From NCBI GenBank assembly GCA_964571595.1, contig CAZNCJ010000003.1, positions 1 through 64,000 on the forward strand: DNA of 64,000 nt, given 5' to 3'. This DNA comes from CALCKU01 sp964571595 (lineage in GTDB: Bacteria; Pseudomonadota; Alphaproteobacteria; Caulobacterales; Maricaulaceae). Made by a program: the position numbers and the translations under genes. Below the pieces are notes generated by a model. The model was not told the origin of the DNA, ran no database searches, and was given only the letters and a program-made list of their open reading frames with translations. Below, one piece after another: positions 63,600 through 64,000 of the stretch (its first letter is position 1; the number at the start of each line of letters is the position of its first letter).

Positions 63600-63616
63600 A
63601 ATTTGTATAACAAATT
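63600..63616. promoter_or_regulatory. Palindrome in the fhs upstream region, operator candidate
   Basis: AATTTGT at 63600-63606 and ACAAATT at 63610-63616 form a perfect 7-bp inverted repeat with a 3-base centre. It lies 55-71 bases upstream of the fhs ATG, within promoter range, next to repeated CGACATT motifs. Confidence 0.45.
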
Positions 63617-63796
63617 CGACATTTAGTTTATAATTTACGACATTATACTTATAAACTTAGATTCGCTTTATCTATCTTTTATAAAAGTTCCACTTATCCT
63701 TTTGATAATAATACGCAATATTACGCTTTCATGCCTCATTACATCTAAAATTAGACCTAGACTTGTGCTATCATTCAAACACAATTTTACGACATT
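63617..63796. repeat. Three CGACATT motifs in the divergent fhs region
   Basis: CGACATT occurs at 63617-63623, 63638-63644 and 63790-63796, each preceded by AAT/TTT-like bases and followed after 4-5 bases by TTATAA/TGTAAA-like sequence. The first two are 21 bases apart, two helical turns; the third is about 36 bases upstream of the divergent plus-strand gene. This is the pattern of a regulator binding site controlling both directions. The rest of 63546-63831 is AT-rich with no gene seen. Confidence 0.5.
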
Positions 63797-63831
63797 TCTT
63801 GTAAATTCTACCTTATAGGCACGGCCAGAAT

Positions 63832-64000
63832 ATGACCTCACCTTTTTCACCAAAACAACGCAAGATCGGGCCCAAAACCGGACAAGACCTCCCGTCAAAT
63901 ACAGACTTTCCTGCCACAGAACCTACCCAAAAAGCCAAATCTGAACTGCTGGCTGCGGGACTGGCCCTACCCGATCAGAGCGCAATGCGCCGCTATCGTC
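63832..64000 (+). CDS. Partial gene: M24-family (DddP/Xaa-Pro dipeptidase-like) N-terminus
   Basis: The first 56 residues of a plus-strand gene cut by the window end. The start MTSPFSPKQRKIGPKTGQD and the segment LLAAGLALPDQSAMRRYR recall the N-terminus of M24 creatinase/Xaa-Pro dipeptidase-type proteins, including DddP DMSP lyase. The match rests on a short, variable region, so family is tentative and activity unknown. It is divergent from fhs and shares its regulatory region. The coding call is supported by an open frame with ordinary codon use to the window end. Confidence 0.5.
   Translation, partial: MTSPFSPKQRKIGPKTGQDLPSNTDFPATEPTQKAKSELLAAGLALPDQSAMRRYR

Noticed and set aside
1..64000. 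CRISPR arrays, insertion sequences, prophage, rRNA
   Set aside because: No spaced repeats, transposase or integrase genes, phage structural genes or rRNA-like sequences were seen.

Overview
The window looks like chromosome of a free-living, aerobic, probably marine alphaproteobacterium. Supporting signs are: PstA and PstC with long N-terminal extensions, a long-form HPF, a lone LuxR-type regulator, a TonB-dependent receptor, and a corrinoid/tetrahydrofolate methyl-transfer operon of the type known in marine Alphaproteobacteria. G+C is intermediate by eye. A Maricaulales/Hyphomonadales-like host would fit, but that is inference. There are no rRNA genes, CRISPR arrays, insertion sequences or phage genes. 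One tRNA gene, tRNA-Ser(GCU), lies at 7631-7721.

Layout. (1) 1-7.7 kb, mostly minus strand: aromatic/aspartate aminotransferase, SGNH-hydrolase lipoprotein, Nudix hydrolase, GMC oxidoreductase, and a TonB-dependent receptor with a clear terminator. (2) 7.7-11.5 kb: a three-gene minus-strand unit made of an outer-membrane protein, a CesA-like family 2 glycosyltransferase and a membrane GT-C glycosyltransferase, suggesting a small envelope-glycan system. (3) 11.8-20.8 kb: LuxR-type regulator with a small orphan gene, an SSS-family symporter pair, a CaiB-family CoA transferase, a hybrid histidine kinase, and a translationally coupled trio (HNH protein, 56-residue membrane protein, cyclophilin lipoprotein). 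(4) 21-35 kb: a beta-propeller protein on the plus strand, then a long minus-strand phosphate block: rpoN, OprO/P-type porin, pstSCAB, hpf, ptsN, ppk and ppx/gppA. A candidate Pho box precedes the porin gene. (5) 36-43 kb, plus strand: trpF, trpB, a CaiC-like acyl-CoA ligase, trpA and an FAD-oxidoreductase/GcvT fusion of the dimethylglycine/sarcosine dehydrogenase type. (6) 43-48.4 kb: a Tat-exported IorAB-type molybdenum hydroxylase, two tandem MscS channels with a strong terminator, and an HD-domain protein. (7) 48.4-63.5 kb: about 15 kb of minus-strand genes read from fhs through a corrinoid protein, DUF1638 protein, MTHFR, methyl-THF/corrinoid methyltransferase, GFA-like protein, ASKHA/ferredoxin activator and MttB-family methyltransferase, then metY, an alpha/beta hydrolase, a FadN-type bifunctional enzyme and an acyl-CoA ligase. 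(8) The last 169 bases start a divergent gene that resembles M24-family proteins such as DddP/Xaa-Pro dipeptidase.

How the main system would work (inference from the families): the MttB homologue, which has no pyrrolysine codon, moves a methyl group from a quaternary amine or similar compound to the corrinoid protein. The ASKHA protein reactivates oxidised corrinoid. The methyltransferase passes the methyl to tetrahydrofolate, MTHFR oxidises it to methylene-THF, and Fhs can recover ATP and formate from formyl-THF. The GcvT-fused oxidoreductase at 40.6 kb could remove remaining N-methyl groups. The downstream acyl-CoA ligase and beta-oxidation genes suggest the carbon skeleton is also degraded. 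The substrate cannot be read from the sequence.
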